Assembly: GCA_030141605.1 (NCBI GenBank)
Contig: JAQGDQ010000026.1
Location: 436,001 to 496,000 of the forward strand
Origin: Tubiluchus corallicola
Taxonomy: Eukaryota > Priapulida > Priapulimorpha > Priapulimorphida > Tubiluchidae
Length of the DNA: 60,000 bases
Direction: 5' to 3'
The notes beneath the pieces were generated by a model. It was not told the origin of the DNA. It was given only the letters and a program-made list of their open reading frames with translations, and did not search any database. Below, one piece after another: positions 1 to 12,600 of this stretch. The position numbers and the translations under genes were made by a program. The first letter of the stretch is position 1. Every line of letters begins with the position of its first letter.

Positions 1-1780
1 GTTTATTAAACGTAATTACAGTTCCCTTATTTATTCTTTAATTAAGTTCATCGTGTTTACTAAAGAAAAAGCCAGAGAAGCAGGCTTCAAAAACTTACAT
101 TCTACATTTTTAAATACTGAAATGTGATAAGCCACAGCTAATAAACCTAATAGTTACATGTGATCAACGATAAATTAATTGAAGGAAGAGGGTGCTTAAA
201 AATTATAAGTCAACTAGTATTTAAACCCAAAACTTTGTGACATCAGTACATCAGGTTACATGCTGTCTCAATTGAGCATTCAAGTCACATGGAAGAACAG
301 GTTTGAATTTTCATACTAGTAACACACAGTCAATCAGGGCTAGCCATTCACTGTAAGGTATGTTTCAATTGTATCCTTTAGTTAACTTACAATTAGGCTA
401 ATTGTTTATAAGATATTATAAATCGTTTTGTTTATTAATCCTGCTTATCACAGTTAAGCATGTACTAATCTATTATTAAGGCAAGTAGTATGATTACACA
501 AATAAGTTAACCTGTTCTGAGCAGATTTTTTTATGTAAGCTGACAGATCACGCCTTTTCTGTAACAGCTATAATGTTAATTAGTGAAAGCGCTTTAATTT
601 GATGATGGCACAGTAGAAACGTGTATGTTTGCCAAAATGAGTTAGCCTGATATATCTGACAAAAATGTCAATTTTGTATTTCGCTTTTTTGTACAATTTG
701 GCCCTCTGCAGGCTGTGAGCCAACATTCGGTGGCTGAGCCTACTTAATGCGGTTTGAATTTGGTTCATTAACAAGGCTTATTTTCTATGTTGGATGAGAC
801 GTTGGATTGGCAGCGATGTTTCGGCCACCTTTTCAATGAGATAGATGCCTACTGACATTATGGCAGGTGAAACCAACCAGAACATATATGTAAACCTTGC
901 CATCATCCATCCATTATGAAAAGCCTTAACTTTGTTTAACTTTGGTTGTTATGTACACACTGTCTTCATTTGTCTCTTCCCCTTCTGAATACAGGTAGAT
1001 CAATTTCTCCAAATAAAAAGATATAACACTAAAAAACCCTGATACATAAAGGACAGCTGTGATGATCAATTTTTGTCAAAGTTATAGAGGTTGTGTAAAA
1101 TGTAACTTTGCATTTACACCATTATGACTTTGTTTAACAAAACGTAATAATTCATCTGTGATTGTCAGATTTCTAATTTTCTATGGACTTTTGGGATAGT
1201 GTACTCTTTCATTTATTTTGATTGAATTAGTTTCAGTGAGTTTACCTATAACACATTGGAAATTGGAATTATTATGCCCAAGTTATAATTGTTTTAAATC
1301 AAAAGTTTCTTTTCTAAATTGTTTTGAAGGGATTAGGGTTAGTGTTTGGGGTAAGGTTAGCGTTAGGGTTAGGGAATTTAAACTGTGCGGAATATTGTAA
1401 ACTCCTTCCTATCTCTCTTGTATTTTTTGGTTTGTGTTTAGGACTATATGTGTATTATATGGGTATGTTGGTAGTAATTTCTTTTTAAAAACTACAAAAA
1501 AACTAATTTGCAATTTGGCACTTATTTAATAGTTAAGAATATACATATACAATGATAGTGATTTGTTCTGTTGCAAAGACCGAATTTTCATCATGTATTA
1601 TCATCATCCTGTAGTGCCTGTGACGCTTAAATTGATAGTAATATAATATATTAATAGTAATACTAAGCACCTTTTGGGGAAAGTGTTAAGTTTGATTCTG
1701 ATGTAACTATAAAGTTTTTCTGTCTTATATGTGTGAAAAAGTTTGTAAAGAAAAAATACGTTACATATTTCTGCTTTCAG
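1..1780. other. Upstream region or first intron of TAX1BP3, no exon recognised
   Basis: A+T-rich sequence with no open frame that looks like protein and no full splice-bounded exon that I could tie to a gene. The first coding exon of TAX1BP3 (only about 10-18 residues in the family) should lie here or just outside the window, because the acceptor at 1780 opens directly into the PDZ protein in phase 0. A short ATG followed by a weak GT donor near 289-300 was considered but is too short to support. A telomere-like run sits at 1329-1375. Confidence 0.5.
1329..1375 (+). repeat. Degenerate TTAGGG telomere-like repeats (interstitial)
   Basis: About 45 bases contain several exact or one-off copies of TTAGGG (GATTAGGGTTAG, then GGTTAGCG, then TTAGGGTTAGGG). 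The run is too short and irregular to be a chromosome end and lies inside ordinary sequence, so it reads as a small interstitial telomeric-type repeat. Confidence 0.6.
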
Positions 1781-3358
1781 ATACCAATTGTACTGAAAAA
1801 GATTCCTATACAGAATCCTGATGGTACAACTACCTTAAAGTGTGGTTTCAGAATAGGAGGCGGTATAGACCAAGATTACAAGAAAAGCCCACATGGATAT
1901 AAAGACAATGTAAGATAAAATTACAACTCTCATTTAAAACTTAGAGTCTCATTCATATCTTTTAGTAAAAAAATGAAAAATTTGAAAGTGCATTTACCAG
2001 TATTTATTATTTGTTTATGACTAGTGTTCTCTGTGATTAATGTGGCTTTCAACAGTGGCAAAATAAAACTGAAGTTTTGTGAAAGGAATTTAATTTATTT
2101 TTGAAAGACTGTTGAAGTTTACCAATAACCTAACTTAAAAGCCATTTGTAGTGACTTGCCAGGTTCATTCATTTGTGCATTAAAAAAGTTTGCTGAGCAA
2201 GATACTGCTTATGCATCAGTTGTAAATCAGTATGTTTATTTTCAGGTTGCTCTGTTTATTTTTTTTTTGCATTCCTTTTGCATCTATTCTGCGAATTGTA
2301 GTACTTTCGTTATTTTCCTCTATTGTATATTCTCATTGCCAAAAATGATTTTGTAACAAAAATCTATAGTGAATACTTTGGATATTGTTTTAGGGTGTAT
2401 ACGTGACATTTGTTCAAGAAAGCAGTCCTGCTGGAGCAGCTGGGTTACAAATTCATGATAAGATATTACAGGTGTGTGTAGTAGACAGGTTAGCATTGAG
2501 AACTGTGAGAAATTGTCAATACTGCTACCAATGTAATTCAACCAATTGTTATTTAAACTTCTTACATGTTAATCTTGTTTAGGAAGCAAAAGCAGTTACA
2601 GTTTAATAAACATTCCTGGTACTGTGTATAATGCGTACTTGAGATAATAAGAAAATATTTACTTTAAAAATTATGATTAACCGTATCATAACGCTAGCAG
2701 TAATTCTTAATCAATTTCAATTTTGAAAATGAGTTTTTTGTGTACGATTTTTAAAACAAGTAAGCATTGTTACTTCTATTTAAGCTTTTCTGAGCTCGTG
2801 CTCATGTATGAAATACTCACAGTTTCAATAAATAGTTATTACATCAGATGGTTACTGTTTTTTATATCAATTTCTATTTTGTTTCTTTTTGTGTGTGCAG
2901 CAATTCTAAAATGAGCAGCCATTGCTATTGGATAGTGATTGGTTATTACAATATATATTAATGCGATAAAAATGAGAAAATGGTATTGCATTTAAAAACA
3001 CCCTTAAAGCAGTCTTAAAGCAATTTTAAAAAATTATACAAATTATTAATGTTCAAAGACTTTCAAGCACTACCATGTTTTCTTAAAGTGTGTACCTATA
3101 AATGCAATTAAAATTGGATAGCAATCAGTTATTGCTTGGAAATTATGTAGGAAAATGCTGGGCGATACCAGATAAAATTTTCACTGCATGTGTACTTATC
3201 TCCTTGTACATCAAATTTGTTGTCAAGTTACATTTTTTATTCAGGTAAATGGTTATGATTTCACGATGGTGACTCACAAGAAAGCAGTTGAGTACATTCA
3301 AAAGTTTGACATCCTTAATATGTTAGTGACTCGACAAGGTGTACCTCCCCTCCAGTAG
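1781..3358 (+). CDS. TAX1BP3: Tax1-binding protein 3 / TIP-1-like single-PDZ protein (3 coding exons; first exon missing)
   Basis: Exons 1781-1909, 2394-2471 and 3245-3358 have AG acceptors and GT donors, all junctions in phase 0, giving 43+26+37=106 residues and a TAG stop at 3356-3358. The protein is almost all one PDZ domain. The carboxylate-binding loop region reads CGFRIGGGIDQD, followed by GVYVTFVQESSPAGAAGLQ and then VNGYDFTMVTHKKAVEYI, closely matching vertebrate TIP-1. In that family the lone PDZ domain binds C-terminal peptides of partners such as beta-catenin and rhotekin and acts as a competitive inhibitor of scaffolding in the cytosol. The usual length is about 124 residues, so roughly 10-18 N-terminal residues including the start Met are missing; they must come from an exon further upstream. 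Introns are 484 and 773 bp. The gene converges on the GLIS gene. Confidence 0.93.
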
Positions 3359-3926
3359 TGATGTGAGTTATTGTAAGTTTCCTTCAAGTACAAAGCTTTT
3401 TGTTTGTCATAGTTGTCATGTGTTCTTATTTGTAACAGTATTTATTTTATTGTATGGCCTGAGAAACTTAATGTGACAGAAAAACATTTTGACTTTGATG
3501 TACTTGGTCAAATATAACATATCAGCAATATTCAGCCTATTTTCTGCCCTCCCTGGTAAAATATAGCACTAATATAGGCTATACAATATTGCATATATTG
3601 TAGCATTGCTATCACACTATCAGTATTGAATGATATTATGCTTCCGATAAGAATTTAGTTTCTTGTATGTTGTTACAATCACTCATTTTGTGTAAAAATC
3701 ATTTTAAGCATATTTCTTAAAAAGAAATATAGCTCAAGCATTGTTGTATGTCAGGAATATCACAATTCTACTAGCTCAAGATTAGCAGTTTGTATTACTA
3801 GTTTGAAAGAGATAATTTCTGATCAGAAGCAATGGTTAAATTACACCAAATTGATAATCAGGTACTAATTATTGACAGTTGCCTCTAAGCAGCTGTATTC
3901 CACAGCTTTATTGGCACAAGTACACA

Positions 3927-4197
3927 CAGGGTCGGATTAAGGTGTGTTGGTGCCCTAAGCACACCCAGCACCTGAGGCACCAGCTCTCTCTCTTTTGCCC
4001 CATGACACCGCATGTACACTTCACAGCTCAAAACATACGTGTTATGGGATACAAATTGTGCGACATTATTATATAAAACAAAATCCTCATGGTCTTTAAC
4101 ATACTTTATTTAAATGGTGCCTGTTTCCAATTTATTATTTTTGCCAGCTTGGTGTCCTAAGAACTTGCTTATTCTGCTTAGGCATTAATCCGACCAC
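3927..4197. mobile_element. MITE-like element with GGTCGGATTAA inverted ends
   Basis: The left end reads CAGGGTCGGATTAAGG and the right end, reverse complemented, reads GTGGTCGGATTAATG, so 11 bases (GGTCGGATTAA) are a perfect terminal inverted repeat. Further inside, both ends carry related CCTAAG / GGTG blocks. The element is about 270 bp, has no coding capacity and is richer in G+C than its flanks. The CAGGG start resembles the hAT-like family seen elsewhere in the window. No clear target duplication is visible, so the class is uncertain. Confidence 0.5.
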
Positions 4198-5276
4198 AAC
4201 AATTTAACTGTTAACAGCAACATGTGGGTTATTAGTAGTTAGTAATTTAGAGCACAAAATTGAGGATTATCTACTTGATAAAACACTTTTTTAAAAAATA
4301 TTAATTTATTGTTGTTTGTTAATTGAAACTTTTTCTTAGAGAAAAAATTTGCTTTTTATTTTTTTTGTCTGTAATTTTACACAAGATTGAGAGTGAAAAT
4401 TAAACTTATTTTATTTTATTTTATGCCTCTTAGTGAATGTTAAGCTGCAGACTATCGCTAAACAGCTATTTGACTGATATTCGAGAATAATTAATACTTT
4501 TAGCAAAGAGAAGCTTATTTTGAGAAACTTTTGTAAGATGTCTTTTAATATTTTTTGACATTGACGTACCATTCTTTCTAGATATATTTACTATATAAAC
4601 ATTATTGAATTTAATGGGCTTATTTTTTCATGGGTTTTAAATAATCAGTTTGTTAAATAAATGCACATAATAGGTTACACAATAATTAGCTACTTCTTAA
4701 ATTATTTGTTACATTCTTGATAGTTACTGTTTTAGCCAGCTTAATAAGTTGAAGGTATTCATTCATACACTAATACTTTCTCTTGTTTATATTAGCAAAC
4801 TACCACTATTATAGGCTCCTTGAAAGTAGTCTTAGTGAATGAGCATTTATTACCAATACTAGTTTTAAATGATCGTATTACTTTCTGCATGTGTTCTTAA
4901 CGTATCTTTTTTAAACTGTGATCTCTTTCAAGAAAAAACAATTTTTATTAGCTTTTATGAATATATTGTTTGTAATCATCAGTTCCAAAAAATTCAGCTT
5001 AAGTCTTAGCACATTTTTGCCCCATTCCGAAGTTATGAATTTGCTATATAAATTACACCAGTGTTTTTGCATTGTTAATTTTACTAAAACACCTATCAAA
5101 TGTTCCATAATGTAAGGCTGTGATTATTGTTTTTGTTAGTTTCTTATTTCTTAATAATGCAGCATGTAAAGTTCATACAGGTGGCTGTTTTTATATTAAA
5201 CGTATTATTCAGCAATGCATAGTACTAAAGTATTATACTCATTTTTCAAAAAAAGTGGTGCATGAAAATGTTTTAG

Positions 5277-5345
5277 CAGGGCCCCCCTCAAGCTTTGGGG
5301 ACCCTAAGCTGCAGCCTGTACTAGCTTATAGGATAATCAAGCCAT
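5277..5345. mobile_element. hAT-like terminal fragment (GGGCCC-rich)
   Basis: A short G+C-rich block beginning CAGGGCCCCCCTCAAG and including GGGGACCCTAAGCTGCAG stands out from very A+T-rich flanks. It resembles the end of the element at 22243-23254, which also pairs a CAGGGCC terminus with a run of GGGCCCC. No second end was found, so this is probably a solo or decayed terminus. Confidence 0.35.
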
Positions 5346-8300
5346 GCTTATATTAAATCATTAAATACAACGTAATATAATTAAAATTTAAATTAAACAT
5401 TGGGCTGTGTTTGTTAAATCAGAATTTAAATGTTCGTATTTAAGTGTTCTAAAGATTATAATTATTTTGTATTTATTACCAGTTTACTAATTACAATAGG
5501 TGTAATACGAGTAATTGGAACAAAAAATATATATAAACAAACAAACTGTGTCAAGCACATGCAACCAACTGTGTAAGCTGTGCAGATTTTTAAACATATT
5601 AACAAATGTTTTATAATTGTTATTTATTAATGAGTATTTTATGTTGCCCTGCATGTTTATTGTTTTTACTCTTAAACAATTCCATAAACATATCATTGGC
5701 AGTATGTTGTCGATGTAAGTTGTAATCTTGCACTGTTGTTCTAATAAATGTAACAGTATATCATTTATTGTATTTCCTCAATATATAATTGTATCCCTTG
5801 TATAAAAGTATAATTTTCTCTGTTTATTTAAACTGAGTCTGAGCTTAAAACAATATCACGAAACATCAAAGCATAAATTATCATGTTAAACAGAAATTGC
5901 ACAATTTTCATATAATCAGTTACTTCAAAAAATAAACCTTAGAAATGAGTTTATTGTTCAACACAATATAAAATATTGGATAATCTCAAACTTTGGCTGA
6001 GCTTGTAAGTGATCTGCTATTGAAATCTGCGATAATAAATTATATGATACGTGACATACAAGGTCATGCACATTTCATCAGCTTTTATTGTCATTAAAAT
6101 CCTTAATAGAAAACAAAATTTGCTCGAGATTCTTCATTACAAAAAAGTTCCTACAAATATCATCAATGATAATAACAAGCAGTAACAAATTTAAATTTAG
6201 CATACTTAAAAGCTCATCAGTACTGCACGACAATAATTTCAGGCAAAAAAGAACAAGTTCAACAATGGTTTAATTCCAAATATTTTAAGAAGTGAATTTT
6301 CAGCTTTCCAGAAGTTATGCACAAATTAGTACAAAGAATGCTTCCAACAAAACATTTTAAAATAAGTGCAGACCGAAGGAAAAGAATTGCGATATGCAAT
6401 GTCATTTTAGTCTTTACAAAAAAATACACAGTGTAGCAGCAGAGCAATAGAAAGTTAAAAGCCATACAAGGTTTCTTAAAAAATCCTTGTGACTAAATTA
6501 AAAATATTAATTTTAAAATAAAATAATCAAGAACTTCACATCCATCATCAGCAACTGTTTAAAGTTTTTCCACGAAAGTGGTGTATACCACTGCTATCAA
6601 AATCTCGCTTTAAAAACACCAACATGTTTTCTTTTTCAAAACTTATAAAAACTATTATGGAGCAATGCATGTAAAGAATTTGTCAATCATTAAATATTAT
6701 TGCTTATATAAAAAATAAACTATGGTTTCTTGTTTGCAAGTTTACCAACAATCATCTTCCAAAGTAAAAAACTGGCACTGGACAGTCCAGTATATAGCAT
6801 ATGAAGAATTCATCACTGAGAAACTTAAACTAGGAGAAGCTATATGCATGGCCTGTAGTAGCCCTTTACATAATATATATTTTTTTCACATAGACAAGCA
6901 AGCACAAGATTGCACTTTGCTTCCATCAATTCAATTAGAAACCCCAAGCCAAATCCTGGACCAGGAAAAACTGATACTGAAGTAAAGTGAGTTAAACAAG
7001 TGCATATTGCATGTGTTCCAAAACAAGTTTACAAAGTAACTTACTAACCTGCACAATATCTTTAACATTTGAAACATCCATAACATCCATAATGAAACAT
7101 TAAAAATAATGCATATGAAACATTGTGTAAACAATCGAACAATTATGCATCAATTAAAAAGGCAATCAAGATAATAATTTTTAACAGCCATAATAATTAT
7201 GTACTGGTTCAAAATATTATAAATGAACATTAAAGATCAAGTCTCTAGCTATGCTTTTTTGGCAATTAACAGTGCCAGTGTCTCAAAGACAACATATTAG
7301 TAATGAGCATAACAAGTGCATACAAAAATAATACTGTTACAAAAAGCAAGGTCCCAATCTATATCACAAAACTTGCACTCAAATACAAAGAATTCTAACA
7401 TAGAAATAATAATAACAATGTTAATGAGCTTAAGAGCTGTCATTTTCGTTCTGATTGCGAAACCAGGCCCTTGCACAAGAAAAATCCTAGCAATCAGAGC
7501 AAAATTGTCATACTAAATAAAAATTGGCTATTTATTCCAAGTAGACAAATATTAAAAAGAATGAGTACCATTACTGTTAAACTGTTGTAATTTTTCTTAG
7601 GTTATTTCTTGCATTAAATAATTTCCTTACCTTAGACCTTAGTCCTTCCTGTGCATTGATGCACATTGGGCAGGCATTAAATAATACAGGGAAATATAAA
7701 ATACATCTTGCTAATTACCTTTCAAATCATGAACTAGTGAGAATTACAAGTAAATCAAATTAGAACATTTACATATTAGGTACTATAATTATGTTCTTTC
7801 GAGTTTTCGAAAATTTAAATTTAATTTTTAAGTAAGAATGGTGGCAGCAGATTTGTGTTATTTTTGCTAAGATTTTTGGTACTGCATAAAGGCTTTACAA
7901 AAAATGCTAATGTTGGCAAACTAATGAAATTTAAAATTCACACTTCATGTAATGACATGTTTTACTGAAAGCTAATAAATATATACAACAGTTATAGTAA
8001 AGCATATCCATTGCACCGGGATTATTGGAATTGCTCCGATGCTGGCTTATCACTACAACACACTGTACTTTAAACAGAGATACAATAATTTAAAACAAAT
8101 CTGGCGAATTATGCATTTTAAAACAAACGTTTCAAAACATGAGTTCATAGATGTAATACACATGTGCACAGTAACTGACTGTGGATTAATTTTGACTTTA
8201 TGTCACAGGTACATTTTAAAGTTACACTTAAAAAAGTTCACAATCCCTACACTTCTGTATAGTTTGTAATAGCCTGCAGTAAACAAATGCTTTAAACATT

Positions 8301-9645
8301 CACCATGCTACCTTCTTTCAGTCTCTAAAAACCAACACCATTATACAATTAAAGTACATGTACCATCATATCAATTACTTGAAATTATAATAAAAGAATT
8401 ATAAAGGTAGTTTTAACAAAACAGTTACATAAAGTTGAAGATCAGTGCTTACATAAAATTCATATAGCACATTGTCATTAATCTATTCTCTGTACATAAT
8501 ACTATCTATAATTAATATTCATTGGAATTATAAAACATTTTGAATTTTGCTGCCAAAGAATAGCTTATTAAAAATCTACTTCTGTTGCTGCCAGTAAAAT
8601 AGCTACTTACAAATTAAAGCAGTTAATAAATTAAGAAAGAAAAACGATTGATATTTGCTACGTGGTTATTTACTTCATCATTTTGGAAAAAAGTCTTGGA
8701 AATAAAATTTATTGATTTTCATTTCGAAAAGTTTGCAGTTGTTAGATTTTTACACTGAAACAGGACTGAAATTTGACACTTGCAAATGCTGAAGCCACAC
8801 GTGAATGCTCTCTTTTTGCTGCCTGTTGGGAAGGACATTATACATATTATCGTAATTGCTGCCTTAATTTACAAAAATGCTGCCCTAACATTCTTCAATG
8901 TGGTGTGAATCTAAGCTGTTCTGTAAAATGCTGGTATACCAGTTTGCTGTAAATAGGCCTAAACTCACAGAAAAACTGTTGTACACAAACACGGGTTTCT
9001 CTATAGATATGTGTTGAAAAAATACGAATACACTAAATTATACAAAAATGCTTGAAATTATAACATAATTTGCAAAAAACACACCAACTGTACACCTCAT
9101 ACATTTTGGAATACCTAAAATTAGCAACTAGCAATATACAACTTATCTACATGTATTCAAAAAATAATACTTAAACTAAAGATGAAGTGTAAGTTGTGTA
9201 ACCACACTATAAAAAAGCTCATTAGAGCATACATGAAATGTGACTAGTCAGTCACAGCCTTTCGTGTAACAAAATTAATCGTGTCTTAAGCTTTTAAGCG
9301 TTTACTTTAGTCCTGTTCTACAAATGAAAAAATAATTTCAAAAAAGTCCAAGAAAAGGCACATACATCTGGCACACGTGGTGTTATAATTACATCTTTTA
9401 ACAATATGGATCACACAAAAATATTAATTTTAATAACAATACAAAAATTCGTTAGAACCAACTTAGCTAGGTATCCTATTCTTTATCAAATAATGAGTAA
9501 ATTCTACATTGTAGCTATTGAATAACCTGTCTTTGGTATACTTTTGGCAGATGCAATGACAAAGTTCCAAGCAGCGTGACGTATTCATCCATTTACATGT
9601 ATTATGAATTGCTATAACTAGCATACAACTTGTTATTAATAGATT

Positions 9646-12600
9646 TTACTCCATGGTGTAAGATCCTATGTCAACAGCATGTCGTAAACTGTATACATCC
9701 AGATCGAAATTGTTGCTGTTATTGTTTTTGTTATAACCTGAAAGGACATTAAACAAGGTGTCAGCTAATAAGAAGATGGCGCTAGCTTGTTACACGAAGT
9801 TAAACCCTAACATTAGTGTTTAACTCCGAGTATTAAATGAGCGTTTTAGGTTAAAAGGTGGCCATTTACGGTAAAAAACTGATGGAAAATTGTGTGGATA
9901 ATTGATTTCAATAATATAGAATCTGGGGTATTAATTTGCAGTATAGCAGAATAATAGAATTAGGAATAATTTAATGTTCATTTCCACTTTTAATACTAGT
10001 AGGGCATGAAATTTAATAGTGGTCAGTATTCCATTAAATTTTCATAATTTTTACATCCTTGCAGCTAACCTTGCATATTATGTCTTTTCAACTTTTTTGC
10101 CTAAAGATGATCATACCATCAAAATGACATCATTATCATACCATCAGAAGACCTACCTCTTCTAAGGTTATCTACCACTTGTTTTGTACAATTAAAAGTT
10201 CTACCAATAGATTGACACTATTTGCACATCACTCACCAAAACCTAAACTGCTGTCATATGATATAGTATGACTTAGTGTTTCTTGCAGTGGTGGCAGAGT
10301 ATTTGGCTGTATTCCTTGTGTTATTGTAGTAGTGATTTCTGTTGAATTTGATGAATCTACTGTTGAAAAACTTTCTGGTAGTGATGATGCCCTTCCATAT
10401 TTTCGAAAAATGCTGGCTCTGCTTCCTAAGTGAAAAAAATGTTAAATTTTATCAGAAAATCAGGGATCAGTAACACTGTTACAGTCAGAACAATACAATA
10501 ATGTTTCATAGTTTAAACTAGGACTTCATATTTATCAAAAATTGAAGTATTATTATCCTTCTATAGTGATTGTAAAAAAATCTCAATGTTATACCTTGTA
10601 AACTCGGCAGGCTGCAAGCTCCTGGTGAAGATGTAGATGGATAGCCAACTTGCCATCTCTGTGACATTCTTCTAAACATCTGATGTGGAGATCCATATCT
10701 GTCACAGTCAACAGGGGGACTACCTTGCATGCTTACAGGGGATGGGATAGCCGATGTATTGTGACTAGAATGTGTGCTAGAATACTGACCTGTAATAATA
10801 AATGCATATACATTATTACAAATCTATTTACAACAGGGGAGTTCAATACCAAAAAAGGAAGCCCCATTTTTCGGTTTTGAATAAGAATTGATAAATGTCA
10901 CTGTTGCCACTGTTCAATTTGAATACTAACCTAGGTGTTATTCTTAAGTCTAACAAACAATAAGATATTTCTAGCTAAAGGTTGTCAGACTGGGCAACAG
11001 ATGACATCATCTATAGACAAATAATAACAAAAAACGCAATGAAAGAATGAATTAGTTAACGGAATACATGTTACTGAAGAATAGCCTACACTGACAAAAC
11101 ATCCACGTAATATGATTACCTACCTAACAGATCTACTAGTTATTCGAATGCAATTCAAATAAATTATGGTATTTGCCCTAAGCAAAGGTAATGGCAATAG
11201 AAGCAATAGTGCCTGCATCTGCATAACCACAGAGAAATTCCAAGAAAGGCGTAGACACTCTTCACACCATTATGATATGAGTGCACATATCCCAGAGAAT
11301 ATGCAAAAAGCAGTTTGTTAATATTTAATATTTTTAGGCCCTGTAATAATAATATTGTGTAGCTCAGTATACCGGGAAATATATCTGGTCCAATTCCACT
11401 GTCACTCTGTGGAGGTGAACTTTCAGTTGAGTTGTTCTGTGATGATTGCAAATGTTGAATCGAAAGACACTCATTCAACAAATTTAAATCCAGTGGATCC
11501 ATTTCTCCTTTCAACTGTAATGCACAGAAACGCATCAATGTCAATGTATACTGAAATGTAACACACGAAAATAGACGTCATAACTAGGATGACTATACAC
11601 TTTTCCACAGCAGAATTTTAAAAACACAGTAAATGCTATATGAAACCCTGCTGATGACAACCAGCTGAGAACACATTGATGTTTACTACCAGCACATGGA
11701 AACTTACCCGTTTTCTGGCTTGCTGCTCTTTTGCTGTGTGATTTTTTACATGTTTGCGAAGAGAGCTCGGATCTGTATAGCGCTTTGTACAGCCTGGTAC
11801 TTGACAAGCATACGGTTTCTGAAAATTCAATTACCAACTTAAAAAAGTAAAATGACTTCATTTTCCTGCAACAGTTAAGTGTATAAAATTAAAAGTGTGG
11901 CTGGTGACAGGGACCTCTTGATTAACAGTATGTTCTTGATCTTTGTCATCGATTTCAGTTTTTTGTTTGTTTGTTTGTTTGTTTGTTTAATGCCGTTGGC
12001 TTTGAAATGCCATTCTCAAAGTTTTGATTTCTTTAACTGCCTAAATCATGTTGGCTGAAAATCTCGACTACTATGTTTTATGCAAATGCTGACTTCTAGA
12101 AATTGACAACATACATACAATTAAGACTAACACAAGTACAAGTGCAGATAATACATAAAAGCATACGCTTGTAAAAGTTTAAAGGGGTACTAAATTTTAT
12201 GCACTAAATATGCACTTTTTTATAATAAAATTTGCGCATATTAATAGGAATACTTTAAACGTTAATGAATACTTTTATGAATTAACTTGTCTCAGTACTT
12301 ACTGTGTCCAAGTGAGTGCGTTGGTGTTTCGCTCTGTCAGAGGAATTGCTAAAAGCTTTTGGGCAACCGGAATGAGTACAGGCGTAGGGTTTCTCCCCTG
12401 TGTGAGATCGTAAATGTATCTTCAGATTTTCCAATCTTGAGAATGCTTTGGAGCAGCCGTCAAACTAAATACAAAAAAATAACTGTCAATTCGCTCATAT
12501 TTATAGACAGTCAACAAACTATAATATTAAATCATTTGACCAGAATAAAGCTTGAAGTAGACAACATGACAGTCACAATTAATGTCCAATCAGCAGATGA

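Larger units (their letters stand above)
3359..9645. other. Exon-free gap between convergent TAX1BP3 and GLIS; probable 3' UTRs
   Basis: No coding exon is visible on either strand. The left part (3359 to about 5760) can hold the TAX1BP3 3' UTR, with AATAAA hexamers on the plus strand (for example in CTAATAAATGTAAC near 5741), but a MITE-like element and a hAT-like fragment interrupt it. The right part (about 6050-9645) has almost no recognisable mobile elements or microsatellites and follows the GLIS stop directly, which suggests a long GLIS 3' UTR. Transcript ends cannot be fixed from sequence alone. Confidence 0.45.
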
